A stretch of 64,000 nucleotides of DNA, from assembly GCA_951230915.1 (NCBI GenBank), contig OX579637.1, positions 24,862,001-24,926,000 of the forward strand, in the 5' to 3' direction. This document shows positions 12,216 to 24,518 of this stretch, piece by piece. This stretch comes from Antitrichia curtipendula (lineage: Eukaryota > Streptophyta > Bryopsida > Hypnales > Leucodontaceae). Numbering within the stretch: the first letter of the stretch is position 1; every line of letters starts with the position of its first letter. The position numbers were made by a program, and so were the translations under genes. The notes under the pieces are model-generated. The model saw only the letters and a program-made list of their open reading frames with translations, was not told the origin of the DNA and ran no database searches.

Positions 12216-13299
12216 AATCCCAAACCAATCGTGAACACCGTCCAAGAGTGGCATACCCTGGCCCGACTTCTAAACCGTGCCGCTAAACCAAAATCCTAAT
12301 CCCTTGCTCAAAGCGTGGCTTCTGGATAGATATAAAATCATTCATAAATGGTGGTGCTTCCAAGGAAACCCGCCATGTGAAGTCACTCAAGACAATAAAT
12401 AAAAAATTTAATCACACTAGTTCTCGCTCCTTCTTTCCTTGACGAGATTTTTACTGTAAGCGTGCCTATCGCAAATTAAGTCAATTTTCCTTGCAAGCCT
12501 ATGCTCAATCATTAATGAAGCCTCGCAAATAACATTTTTGCCTTCTTGGTAGCTGCATACGGGCCAATAAGACCAGGACTGGCAAACTCTAGAAAAAATC
12601 CCGATGTCTCTCGATAGACTCAAAACTCAACTCAACTTTAATCACAATCCCACTAATTACTCAACTCCCGACACTCCAAGTTTCATAGATCAATCTCTTG
12701 GCCTCACCTCTATCAGCATTTCGAATTAGAAGTTACTTCTACGGCAACCATCGTTAGCATCTGAGATCCTACGAAGCTGCCAAATATCGCTAATTGTCCT
12801 TACTACTTAGGTATGACGCGGGTTGTCATCCCAAAGTGGTAAAACCTCTAGCAACTCACACTTGCAATGAGTTTGCAGAAGATACTTGTGATAACACCTT
12901 GAAAAACACCAACAATGATGAGAGGAGACCAACCAAAAATTTAATCATCACATTACCTTGCTCTCTAGTGCCCTTTCTACTCGATCGTTTGCCACGATCA
13001 CCGGCACACTCATTAGGAGAACTTCCACTTTCGCTGCTAGGCTGGGAGGATTTCTCTGGAAGTTCTGCCCCCATTGTCTCTTCTGCAATTTTTGTAAGGC
13101 TACCTGAAGGATGACCCTGCAGTTTGCTAACTAATGGTTCTCTGCTACCAAATTGAAGGACTCTAATTGTCTCTCCTGCATCAGCTATCCGACAATGTGA
13201 TTGCAACTCCCTCATATTCCGAGACTTCTTCAAACGCTTCTGGTCTGTAAAATACAAAGCTTGGCAATTTCGTCTCTTCGGCATTCTGAAGGACATAGG

Positions 13300-14106
13300 A
13301 ATTGATTGTCAGCTCCATTCCCTGTAATACTTATTACCCTAGTTCTATTTATGTATCATATCACCTATGTTGGTATTATTTCAAGTGCTTGCGCCATAAA
13401 GACTTAGTTCTGCACACCAACGGGGTGTTAGAGATCATGTTAGAATCACCAATGGCATGAAGCCATTCTGACGGGCCGATGATCACTAATGACAGGTCGG
13501 TATATTCGAATCTGTAGCATCGTCAAAACTTATTTATTATGAAAATCAATATCGTGAAGGCAGTTGCCGTTCTAAGGAGTTGGTCCCGCCACCAGTCTGC
13601 GGGTTTGAATATTCTGACACTTCAATTGACGGTTGTTTGGAGGGAGGTCAAATTATGGATGACGTACTAGTTAAGAGCCTAAGGGCTTCTAATTACATGT
13701 GGAGTAGTTCTAGCTGTTCATTGACTGGTTGTCTATCCAAAAATAATTTCAAGGACTGCTCTTATAACCACGCATACTTTGAGAACTCAGTCTAATGAGA
13801 CACTTTGTTGTTTGTGCAGGATCTATAGATATGCCGCCGGTTCCAACTGGCTGCGGATCCGACAATTTCCTTTGTAATTGGAAATGGATACTATTTGAAT
13901 GGAACGTGTACCATCAAATTCGGTTTAGTAATACAGTGCCTTCATGACCTACTAAATGGCGGCATGTCTTTGATTATGAAATGAAAAGACTAAATTGATG
14001 TAGTCTTCAAATACTACGTTTCTTATTCAAGGAATTTAGTAGCTACATTTTACATTTCCTTATTCTGCATGTTGGTTGTATTGCCTGCTTTTGAGTTAGG
14101 ATTGCC
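13300..14106. promoter_or_regulatory. Divergent intergenic region of the MULE
   Basis: This 0.8-kb stretch separates the starts of the minus methyltransferase gene and the plus transposase gene. It should hold both promoters. I see no strong TATA pair and no supported ORF; a small plus ORF at 13580-13795 has no recognisable feature. Confidence 0.4.
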
Positions 14107-17100
14107 ATGTCTACGTTGGAGGATGCCATCTTGAATGCGGTTCTAATTCGAGGAGATGGATTGCCAGTGCCTATTTCTTTTAGCATGGAGGAGGATGGCT
14201 TCGTTAGAATTACAGGTTCTCGTTTGGCTTCTAGGTTCCAGATTGTGGAAGGTACTTTGGATTTGGATTTGGACATTATTGACCCAGTCTTGAGGCAAGT
14301 CTCTCACACTATAGCGCAGATGTCGTGTGACTCTCTGGGCGGTGAGGTCTGGTCTTTGTCACCCGAAAACTACCGCGTATATAGAATGAAGGACAATGCA
14401 GTCGATTCTTCAGCAAGACGTTCTTCCACGACATTAGTAGTCACTCCAATGCTTTGGAATGTTAAACTAGAGCATGTCAATGGTCTAGTCCTGCTTCTTA
14501 GTGATGATTCTGATAGTGACTGCATCCTTTCAATGCCAGACTTCACTGCTCCCAACCTTGTAGGACCCACGGTCGTGCATGCACCTTCCGTTCTTGAGTC
14601 TGGTCCCTCCCGTTCGTTAGGTCCCTCCACTTCTAAGCCTCCCTTGCCACATGCTGAAAGTATTGTCTCCTGCCTACGCTAGTTGAATACAACCAAGGGT
14701 GCTAGGTCAATTCTTAGCAAGTTAGACTACAATTCAATTACGATAGAGAAGGTAGAGTATCTGCCCCCAGATTTTAATGGTGATATTATCTTTGAACTCC
14801 CTCCGATGCGGAAGTATCCGCTATCCACTAAGACCGGTCAGCTGCATGGCATGGATAAAAAGGATGACGGACACGCCTGGACTCGAACAGCTACTACACA
14901 TATTCAGTCAGCATCTCAACTTTCTTTTAGATTGTCCAATTGCTTGGGACGTCTACGATGCACGAATACTGCTTGCAAATATGTAAGTTGGCCTAACCGT
15001 TTGTCTACGTCAAATGAAACAAAGTGGGACGGTCTTGCTTCCTCTGCCTTTGTTCCTGGGTCTGATCCCCCCTCTAATTCTACTGTCGTCTGTGCCCTCT
15101 ACCTTGTGAAGCCTACTTGCCTAGATAGTTGCCCTGCTAAGATATATTACGTTTATGGCCCCAATTACATGATCGTGCCTGTATCCATCTCGGATTCCAT
15201 TCACATCCTGTGAAACAAGGTAATTATCGTGAGTCAGTTGCCAAACTTCGTAGTCTTATTGGTGAACATGTAGAAAAGACTCCATCAGCAACAAACTCTG
15301 CCATTGTCCTTGAGGCGAGTAAGGAGTACCTTGGCGAACTACTTTTATGTCCGGTAGGTGTGTCTCAAAAGACTCTACTAATTGAGGAACTAATCCTTGT
15401 CCTGGACAAATTTAAGCAAATGTCATCTCCTAGTATCAGAAACAAGATAACCACTTTCGAATACCTCCGTTGTTTTGGAGTCCTTGATAGCATCACCAAA
15501 CTGAGAGGGTCTAGCAACTAGGCCTTCATCCAGGAGAACAGGTTTCCAAGACAAGGAGCGGATTCTAACAAGGTCTTCATTTTTAAGATGGCGGAGTTGG
15601 GCTCCGGAAGTGGGGTCGACTTGGTGAGGCGTATGCAACCCGGAGGTGACTTGGAAAACACGTGGATGATGTTTGACCACGTCAAACGGGTGAAGTCTTG
15701 GACCACAATGGCTTGTCACGTCTATGACTCCACATACTGTCGCGTCATGACTATTGCTGTTTGCGACATGCAATCTATAGATGTGGCAGCTCAACAAGTG
15801 TTTTGGAAAAATCTGAATGTTGTGTCTGCTAGGCATGATGTTACTAATCCGAATTTCAAAGGGATTATGGATGACAATGCATAGGCAAACTGGAGTGCGG
15901 TACGTATTGTGTACGGTTTTGGTGACTCAACAATTTCCATGGTCAACCGCGAGAGGACTTGCCTTTTTCATTGGACCCAATCATTGGAGAAACACACCAA
16001 GGCAGATATCAAAGCAGACCTGTAGGATCAACATCGACGCCTTTGTAAACAATACAAGAACTCGATATCATTGGAAGAAGCTCAAAGTAGGTATTGGGCC
16101 ATCCGTGCATGGTGGTTATCATCAGAAGCTTCAACTGATGAAGGACTTCCAAGACTCGACTTATGGATAGCATTCTGGCATTTTTGATACCGTCAGTGGG
16201 GAGGATTCATGGAACTGGTAAGTACAGCCTTCAGTCGTTGCTTGTCTTCCTTTGGCACACCGTGCACTCGGGATGCCAATATCGGCACTACTCCTCGGCA
16301 GTGCTAGTTCTTTAATCTCTTCCTTTCTATTCACCAAATGCTTTGTGTTCTTATTCCTCGTTTCAACACTCATCATGTAGAATTGCGTGCAAGACCTGTC
16401 ACCAACCGAATTGGCGGAGATGCCCTCATGTAATTTAGCGGAGTCAATTCACAACAAGTGGCTGCAACAGTCTAGCAAAAGAGGCAGTGACTTGTACGTT
16501 GCTTTTGTCGATGACATGGTCAGAGCATTCATGCAGGTTGTTGCCTACTATCAATTTCTAAAGGGTGAAAAGTCAGGTACTGGTTAGGGAAAAGAAGAAC
16601 TCCGTCTTTGTATTGCCCAACGCACCGCTCAACAATCCGGAAATTCAAAGGTTCTTCATGTTGCCTTCGCCAATATGCCTGGTGTTGACGTCTTCTGCAC
16701 ACGTGATCCTCATCTGGAAGGAGAGGAAGTTTTTGTTTCCTTGAAGAGAAAGGCTGATCTCCCTCCGGGATCAAAATTCAACTTGCACCGCCCTGACAAG
16801 ATTAGTGTCTCCCGCCCAAGGCGCAAGGCCCAACAGCTTAATCCAGAGATTGTTGATCTCACTGCTGAGGAACTACAGTCAGAATTTGAACTTTGACCAG
16901 GAGAAGGCACTACTCCCCCACTTAAGTCACCATTGACTCACTCTTCAACACAGCATGTCAAATCAGTTCAGGAGACCATTTGCGATGAGCGGCAGTGGCA
17001 TATTGCAAGACTTCCGAGGACGTCTGCAAAAGCTTGCTTTGCTCTGCAGGCCAAGACTAAAAAGAAATGCATGGCAAGGATTGTGCAGGGCAATCGAAGT

Positions 17101-17841
17101 ACACCTGCCCCAACTTACACCGGCTTGATGGACAATTACAAGAAGGTCAGATTAGAAAACATGCAGTTTTTTTTCTGCAATGATGACATCAATCGCTGTG
17201 TCAATGGAACTCGGCGGAAATGGGTAGTTTCTAAACCTATCGTCCCTGATGTTTGGCCTGTTAAAATGGGCACAAACTTGACAAGGAAAGAGATTCTAAC
17301 TCTCGAAAATGCTGGATTTAACTTCATGGAGCGCGTGGAGCTATCCCCTCGAAAGTTGTTTGCAGAAGGGATTTCCATAAACTTGAGCGACTATCCTTCT
17401 CCTCCACATCCTTCAGATCACCCCACTAAGCGATACGAAAAAAACATTCAAAGGAACCCTACCGCTCCAACAACGAAGCACCACAACAACTGCGCCTTTG
17501 CTTTGTCCATTGTTGGGGAGATCTGCAGTATTCTAATGGTTCCTCCTCCAGCTCTCTGCTGCATTGTTACATTAGAGTCTAGAAATATTTCTAAAGTATC
17601 TAGGTATCTGTTGACGATTGGTCAATTCCCAAGCTGCGACTGCCAATCATTCAAAGACATGTCACAAAAGTCACTTGGCAAGCGAGGAGCATGGACATAC
17701 TGTAAGCACCTGTACTACATGTTCGTCATAATTTGTAGGTTAAATCCCGAGGTACATATCTTTACGCACGCTCCTAGTTTCAGCTGGAATGAGATAAAAC
17801 AGGTTCTACAGATTCTGCTACTTAAACACTACGGTGCATAG
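14107..17841 (+). pseudogene. Mutator-like transposase with C-C-H-H finger, DDE core and SWIM finger
   Basis: The product would catalyse element transposition. Exon 1 (14107-about 16219) begins MSTLEDAIL, then has an RCTNTACKY...HSHP finger resembling FLYWCH/GCM types, a TPSATNSAI segment and the catalytic core, including FKGIMDDNA and CLFHWTQSLEKH (an FHW motif usual in MULE families). It ends in FMEL before a gtaagt donor. Exon 2 (about 16381-17841) holds SCNLAESIHNKW and a SWIM finger (CDCQSF...WTYCKH, 17635-17715). Nonsense codons lie at 14680, 15519, 15882, about 16023, about 16185, 16585 and 16894; most are explained by CAG to TAG or CGA to TGA. One single-base frame slip lies near 15172. 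Dead now, but the domain order is complete. Confidence 0.75.
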
Positions 17842-18640
17842 TGAGTATGAATAGTCCTATTATTGCAATGTGATCTTCTCCCCTACTTTAAAGAGAAGGC
17901 GGTGAGACTTGAAGGGCCACCGCCAGAGTTTCTGCACAAAGAGTTGTTGTTTTCAACTTGCTCCATAATCAAATCCAGTAGAAGTTCTTGGAGCATTTCC
18001 AACTAATCCTGTAAGTGCATGACATGAATTCCTACCCTATTCATTAAATGTCTGTCTCATATCTAAGCCTTTTTGTTTTTTTGAATCCATAAACACATTT
18101 CCGTTGTTGCCGCCGACTACGTCTATCTTCCAAGTGTTTTGGAATCACCCTAAACAACAAACCCACCATGTCTTTGCACCGTAAATTATTTGCCTCCGCC
18201 TTCTAAACCCTACCCATAAGCTAAACCGCACAAAAATCTGTTTGTCTACCACCACAGTAGGTGCTCTTCCTCACTCTTCCACGCCCATTCTCCATCACGT
18301 ACTCTCCCTAACTCTTGCAATCTCCTAAACAATACCTCCTCACCCCCACTCGACTTCCATTCCACTCTTCTTCTTGCTTCAATCCAGAACCACAGATATC
18401 ATATCTTCTCACCTCTTACAATCTTTATCACCACAGTTATAGGACCTTGTTTCCGATACTTGCGTATGTCGTCTTCTTGATGGTACATGTATTGACAAAA
18501 TAAAATTCCTCTGCACTACATTCCTGCAATTCGTTCCACGGTCATAGGTCCATCATTATTATACATTTCAAAAGTATTCACCCTTAAAATGTTCTATGAC
18601 TTTTACTTTATTGCTTGCATTCCAAAAATTAACTACCTTT
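17842..18640. other. MULE right non-coding region
   Basis: Pyrimidine-rich, AT-rich sequence downstream of the transposase gene. A plus ORF of 62 codons at 18315 lies in low-complexity sequence and is not supported. Confidence 0.5.
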
Positions 18641-18644
18641 TAAC

Positions 18645-18708
18645 GCTCTATGCTCGCAAATCTACGCTCTACGCTCTACACTCGCATCTCTATGCACGCA
18701 AAATAGCA
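18645..18708 (-). repeat. Right terminal inverted repeat and subterminal repeats of the MULE
   Basis: The last 15 bases (18694-18708) are the complement of 4801-4815. Inward, tacgctctacgctctacactcgc is a short tandem of the same octamer-like words as on the left. Confidence 0.75.
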
Positions 18709-19250
18709 ATCCCCGATGTGCCTGCAAGAATGACTTTGTAGCAAAAAAAACAATTTCTAGCCATCAAGCTTCTTTTTCCAACAAAAACCGTGTTAACAAA
18801 GGCTTTTCCCTGTCTACCCAAAAGATGAAGGAACCCACTAATGTCATATTCTTCTTTTTTGCACAGAGACGTAGCAACTGCCAATCTGAATACAAACTTC
18901 TAAGCTGCTCAACAGAGCACTCTAATCTGAGAAACATTGTCTCCTTTGTAAATGACTTGTGAATACCTACATGCTTCCCTTTCGTTCCTTCTAAGTTGGT
19001 GACCACTGTCGAGGTAATATTTTGAAGAATGGACATTGTACGACATTATTATAAGATGTTTTTGCATGGTGTGGGAGCTTGGAAAGTAAGATAAGTCTTG
19101 ATTAGTGAGGAAAGTAGAGGAAGGAGTTAATAGGGGTACAATTTTTTGGTTTATCTAAGGGTAATCTAAACACCTTATCACAATTAACGTTCCATACTAA
19201 TAGAGTAATGGTAGATAGATAATTAGGTTAAGACCAGTAGTTAAAGTTTC

Positions 19251-20360
19251 TTGTTTTTATTGAGAACCGGAACCGGATTGAGATCCAAGATCGTTCCAAA
19301 TACCGGGGCCGAATTTCAAAATATAACGGGAGGTATCTTTTGGGGAGTTACCATTCGGGAGAAGAAAAGTTGTCCAGTCAGTCAGCAAAGGAGGAGAGCG
19401 AATTCGAATCCGGATTTGAATCCAAGTCCCAACTCGACTTGGAAGAGGAAGAAGAAGAAGAATATGATTTGGCCTTGATTTCTCCGTCCAGCTTTAAAGG
19501 AAAGACTTCAGCTAAGGGTAAGAAAACTAAGCCTTCAACCAATAGAAAACAGTCACTAAGAAAGGGCGTCTCCAAAACCGAGGGACCTTCTCCAAAGAAA
19601 GGTAGAAAGTAGAAGTAGAAGTATGAGTTCTTAGGATAAGCCTAGGAATAGTAGGCGGAAAGTACAATAAAGTAAAGTAAAGTTCAGTTAACTTAATTAT
19701 AGGAAAGTAAAAGATAAGTTTAGTTTAGTTAAGTGAAGGAAAGTTAAAGCTTTTGAGTGTTAGAAAGTTAGTTGACAGCTACTTTTTGAGATGCATGCAC
19801 CTAGACGTGAGGGCAAATGCTAGCTGACGTCTGAGAGGTCTTGTTGCAACCGGAAGAGAGGAACTGGAAGGTAGGAGGAATCTCCTAGTTAGTAAGGTGC
19901 CACATCCCACTGTTTGGTTTGCATCCGGATGAGTCTGTCATTGTAGTAATATGGGGATTGTAGGGGTTTCTTGAGTGACCTGCTGGCGTAGATTATTTTC
20001 CGGGTTAGTTGTGATAAAGAACTTGCGTCCCATCCTTTTCTGTCTTTTTGTTATTTTCCTTTTTAGTGAAATCTTCAATCACTCTAATCATCTGGAGGGT
20101 AGGATTTACGCGTCCTTCCTTAACATAAGAGCAGACCCCTCTGTATATGAGGCTAAACTTCTACTTTCAATTTCTAATAGTTCCGGATCCTTTTTGCTTT
20201 GGTTTGGTTTTCCGGATCACATTCCGGTAATTTTGGGGAAGCTGCAGTTAAAGTCCTTTGGGAACAATACACGGGTCATTTTTGGTGTTTTGTCATTTAG
20301 AACACCTAAAGGTAGGATTTGTGCTTCTTTGTGCTACGACACATGGCTTTTCCATTACTA
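19251..20360 (+). mobile_element. Copy E, 3' fragment of the coiled-coil repeat family
   Basis: The non-coding part from 19925 (tcattgtagtaatatgggga) matches the 3' region of copy C at 62230, and the stretch near 20255-20345 (ggaacaatacacgggtcatt; tgtgctacgacac) matches 62766-62865. The coding part at 19340-19612 matches the C-terminal tail of copy C. The 5' half of the family is missing. The fragment sits, in plus orientation, in the long intron of the minus TNP2 gene. Confidence 0.7.
19340..19612 (+). pseudogene. C-terminal acidic/basic tail of the coiled-coil family protein, copy E
   Basis: The frame encodes a serine- and glutamate-rich stretch, a run of acidic residues and a lysine-rich end (SPKKGRK). 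Composition and order match 61398-61733 in copy C. There is no start of its own; it is a truncated remnant. Confidence 0.55.
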
Positions 20361-20644
20361 AGTGAAGTTCAATCTTCTCATGTTAGAAAATCAGGCTACG
20401 AAGCTATAATCTTCTATCCAGAACTTCGTCTCTTTGGTTTCTTTGAAAGTAACTACTTCACTTAAAGGCAGACAAACACAAATACAAGAACTTATAGTTT
20501 CAATCTTCTACAAAAGTAAATGTGCATGTCCGTTACTTGTGCAAAAATGTCCTATTCACTTAATCGCATGTAAATCACATATTCTTAAAATGTTTTATGC
20601 AAAAGTGAAGGACTACTGACAACCAATTCCATGTTCAACATACT

Positions 20645-22160
20645 TTACGGAATGGGTAACCAATGACTTACCGTCCAGTAAGGCAATTTGAAGAATATAC
20701 TCAGCCGTTTCACTCCATGTTTCTTCATCGGGTCATCCTCTGAGTCCTCTGCTCCACCTTCATTCAGAAATTTCTCTCTTTCGAGACCATTGCAATATAT
20801 TTGGTCACCTATTTGACGTTGGGGAGTCGGAGCCTTCTCTGTCTGGCCATTGAAAGCTCGTCTTGCATTTCTGAAGACATGGTCCACGTCAAGAAACCGC
20901 CTTGCACCTAGATAAACCATCTTCCTCAAAATGAAAGAGTGCTCCGCACATGTATCTTTTCCACAGAGTGGACAACCTTTGTACCCTTTTACTTGTTGCC
21001 CGGATAATAGACCGTAAGCAGGGAAGTTGTGAACAAACCACATCAATATTGCCCTCAGCTTGAAATGCCGGCAACCAATCCGTTTGGACATATCCACAAT
21101 AGGAACACCCTCCCACAATGTCAATAAATATTCTACAAGGGGCTCCAAATATATGTCCATGCAATCCACTGATGGTGCTCTAGGACTAGAAACCAGCTTC
21201 AAAAAAAAGGTTTTGCTAGTCATCCACAGAGGCAAATTATAAATGGCAATCAGAAAAGGCCACACAGAGTGCTTTGTTGACTGGTTACCGTAGGGGTTCA
21301 CCCCATCACCTATGAGACCTATGCGTAGGTTTGTAGGAATTGAAGCAAAATCAGGGTATTTTTTGTCTACGTGCTGCCACTATTCCCCATCCACCAGTGA
21401 CCTCATGAAACCATCCTCCGACTTATTGTTTTCATGGAATGTCATCATTTCAGTAATCTTTGGGCACTTGAACATTCGATGAAGCTGCTCTATAACAGAA
21501 AAATACCTCAACACTTTTGATGGTACAGTTGTTGATCCTGCAATATACCTTAATTTTCCACAACCGCTATGAGGACATGTGATCAGATCTTTATGCACTC
21601 CCCGGAATAGGACATGTCCATCTAGACAACAATGAATGGCTTCATGCTTTAGTCCTAGCTTCAAAACCATTCGTCTTGCTTCATAAGAAGTTCGAGGTAA
21701 GTGGTTTGACTTCGGAAGTAAGTCTTGAGAAAGAAATTTTAGTAACTCATCCGGAAATGCATATGGAATGCAATACAAATTGCACATTGTAATCAAAACA
21801 ATGGCAACTTCTAACCGATTCAGTTTGCATCCTTCAAGACTCGCTCACTTGAATTTTGCACCAACTCCTTGTACTCAGGGCTTGGCATTTCAAAGTCGTC
21901 TTCCAATTCCAGTTCTTCTTCACCTCCTTCTGACTCCTGCATTTCACTGTGCAAGTTATCTACTTGTGCAAAGGCGTCTTGAACTATTCTTGACACGTCC
22001 ACAGGATTTCTTTCCAGCCAAACAAATGCATTGTCTCCTCTGTTGTTGCTTTGAAATCCACGGAAGTAATCCTCGCCTTCGTCCAAGCCTTCATCTGTAG
22101 GCTCTCGAATGCTTTGACCATCCTCAGCCTGTACAAGGAACTCCTCATGTAGTTAGTTTT
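20645..22160 (-). pseudogene. CACTA TNP2 transposase, N-terminal part and tnp2 core
   Basis: Three blocks follow each other on minus. 22086-21820 encodes an acidic N-terminus ending SPEYKELV. 21796-21380 includes PRTSYEARRMVLKLGL, LRYIAGS and VLRYFSVIEQLHRMF. 21301-20645 starts NPYGNQSTKHSVWPFL and holds IYNLPLWM, FPAYGLLSGQQVKGYKGCP and FFKLPYW, all diagnostic of the tnp2 (Transposase_21) domain. The last two blocks share a frame and are split by TAG at 21380-21382 (family: Gln or similar before WQH). A one-base slip near 21820 separates the first. After PYWT comes gtaagt, a strong donor; the next exon is at 4800-3903, beyond the MULE. Confidence 0.85.
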
Positions 22161-22175
22161 AGCTCTACAGTTCAT

Positions 22176-24518
22176 AAATCATAACTACAAAAGTGACGGT
22201 ACACGGGCGTCACTTCCCGAACTCATCATTTGAACTTTTCCAACAGTATTCACCGGTTTTGATAAGAATCAAATGATATAATCACTATGTCACTCTATTT
22301 TTTAGTAGACAATTCCTTGTAAATTTCTCCTCCTCTGCATACTATAAAATCAAAACACACTTGTACCCACAACAATGCAGCTTTTCAGATGTTCGTAACA
22401 GGGAGTATGTGTGAAATGAAGAACTCGCCAGAACAAGGTACTGCAAATAAGGGTCTTAACCATGTATCTTATGATGTCAAGAAACGGTCTCATACTTTCG
22501 AATTGCGGCTCCTTTGCAACGTCTACAAGCACACAAGTACTCCAAAAGTCCCTGCCTCCTTGCAATAGACCGCTCTATGTGATACGCTCCCAATAGTCTA
22601 CTCTTTCAGTGCATTTTGAAGGTCACTGCAGAAGATGCAATGTCACACACTACTCTCAGCACTATCACTTTACACAACCGTATTCCATAACTATCATTCT
22701 GAAATTCAACTGTTCTTTAAGTGAAGCCTACATCTTTCCATAGACTAATTTGATTTTCACAATACCATGGAAACAGAAGTCCAAGCAATTCCATCCGTAT
22801 GTAGAAACCTCTAATCAGTTTTCATATTCATGTCAAGTTGCTTCTGAAACACAACTGCATTTCTAATTTTTAGTTAAAATGCATAACAACATATGTCTAA
22901 ATGTCCACTAGTGCCATACTACAGTAGTGCGCTGCACATAGCAGACGAAAACATGCATGGACCTGTGGAAGACTATAACATGCCGTATTATATGTATAAA
23001 GTCTATACAACAACTACCTTCAACTGATGAGTACAAAATATTGAGGTATGACAAAGAAACTCATTAACGACACAAGGGCAATGAAGTGTTGCACTGCTCT
23101 CACAAAAAACAGAAATGTGAAGGAGTCTGATAATGAAATACAGAACTTCCTTTGTATTACACGTACATCACATCCGCTTACCTGGAATCCAAATCACCTA
23201 ATAGGAGAAGTTGAACAAACACTTTTCTTTAATTTCCACTGTAGAATATGAAAACAAAGGGCTCTTTAGAAATATTCCCCTTCTGCCTCAGTAATTAGCC
23301 TCAACAATGGTTTCGGACAAACTCTACGGCAGTACCGTTCTTTGCAACCCAAGTTTTTCATGCATTGATGCTATCCTGTTTTGCATATGAACCTAACTGC
23401 AATGGCAATGCAATAACGATGTCATTACAACCGCTTCACAACCGCTACACATGCAAGTAACACATGCACACTGTGGTTGTATGCTTCTGAAATGCACGAC
23501 AACTTTGCCTACTATGTTTGAAAATCAAGGCATGACAGATTTCATAAAAACACAGTGCGCACTGCCATTACACAATGACATTTCAGTAGTATTGTTTCGT
23601 AAAACGATATATTTCAAGAGTTTTCTTTTCCGGCATGTGCAGCAATACGCACCTTATTGGCACAAATGCTTCTATGCTGGTCTATTTAGTCCCACTGCAA
23701 CACTATGTCATGGTGAAAGCAACAGAGGGGTCGCAATATAGAATTGCACTACGTATTAAATGAGTACCCCTCTTCTTCTACAACTGAATTTTTAACTACA
23801 AGACGATAAAGAATTCAATCCATAATGAACGCAAATGCACTAAAATAGGAGCGCTACGTCATTCTGTACAAGTAAGTACTCTTCATTTCCTAAACCTTAA
23901 TTTGAAACCTCAGTCCACTTTAAAAAATAGTGTGATTACAAATCAAATAGCGTCAGTGACAATAAGCTTTCAAGCAATATCATAAAACAAACACAGGAAG
24001 ATGAATTACAGATGCACTGACGCACTCCTCTACTTCTAGTGATGATATGGTAAACCAGTACTGCAATTGCACATGAAAGTAGGTATTGTCAGTCAAACAT
24101 GCATTACATTATTCTCAGAAGATATCATTTGTCATACATGTTTCCAGTATTACGGTACGTCGTGAACATAAGTGTTCCTTGTCTTATTGTACAACAACAG
24201 AAAGTGCAACTTATGCACCCCCCTCCCCCCGAAGAAACCCGACAATGGAAAGTAACACTACCTACGTCACTAGTGACACATGCATTTCTTCTGCACATCC
24301 TATACAACTGTACCTGTACATACCTAAAGACAGTAGAAAGGTTAGAAAAGACTACACATCTTCTGTATTATGGAGTGCTATCCAACTAAACATATGCAGA
24401 AGTACTAGTCCTTTTTTGTGACCCGGCTCTAACATATAGGTCTGAAAACTTTGTGTCTGCACCAACGAACACAATATTCTGCTCCATATGGTGTGGCCAG
24501 CGCTACCCTTCCTATTGT
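22176..24518. other. CACTA internal region, no gene recognised
   Basis: AT-rich sequence upstream of TNP2. Short ORFs on both strands lack recognisable motifs or codon bias. It may hold the divergent promoters or untranslated exons of the CACTA genes. Confidence 0.4.

Larger units (their letters stand above)
5941..13284 (-). pseudogene. Multi-exon ParB-like domain / N6-N4 DNA methyltransferase fusion carried by the MULE
   Basis: Exons on minus can be followed by good splice sites: 13284-~12957 (starts MPKRRN), small exons near 11140-11050 and 10165-10070, then about 9990-9376, 9270-9083, 8795-8370, 8282-7359, 7243-6897, 6812-6535, 6438-6240 and 6154-5941. The 9990-9376 exon holds FVWDGNHRLVAW, like the DGxHR motif of ParB/sulfiredoxin folds. 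Later exons hold FDLILGDIKDGLWD (position of methyltransferase motif IV), PWRGAREKDPVF, then VLDAFASL (6570-6535) joined across an intron to GNSVRACKAIGR..ALEDD (6438-6370), the SAM-binding motif I. Motif IV before motif I is the beta-class order. The DPPY tetrad reads DIKD, so activity is doubtful. In-frame stops: 9871, about 9145, 8470, 7597, 7130 and 6658. Divergent from the transposase. Confidence 0.6.
4801..18708. mobile_element. Mutator-like element (13.9 kb) with transposase and ParB-methyltransferase genes
   Basis: The left end reads tgctattttgcgtgc (4801-4815) and the right end is its exact complement (18694-18708). Inside both ends are degenerate gagcgtagagcg-type subterminal repeats. 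Between them lie two divergent genes: a MULE-type transposase (plus, 14107-17841) and a multi-exon DNA methyltransferase-like gene (minus, 5941-13284). The element sits in the TNP2 intron of the CACTA element, with the CACTA exons continuing on both sides. No convincing 9-bp duplication is visible (left flank ttgggacga, right flank atccccgat), so either it has decayed or the exact ends differ by a few bases. Confidence 0.7.

Noticed and set aside
4792..18717. 9-bp target duplication of the MULE
   Set aside because: Left ttgggacga and right atccccgat do not match in direct orientation, so no duplication is claimed.
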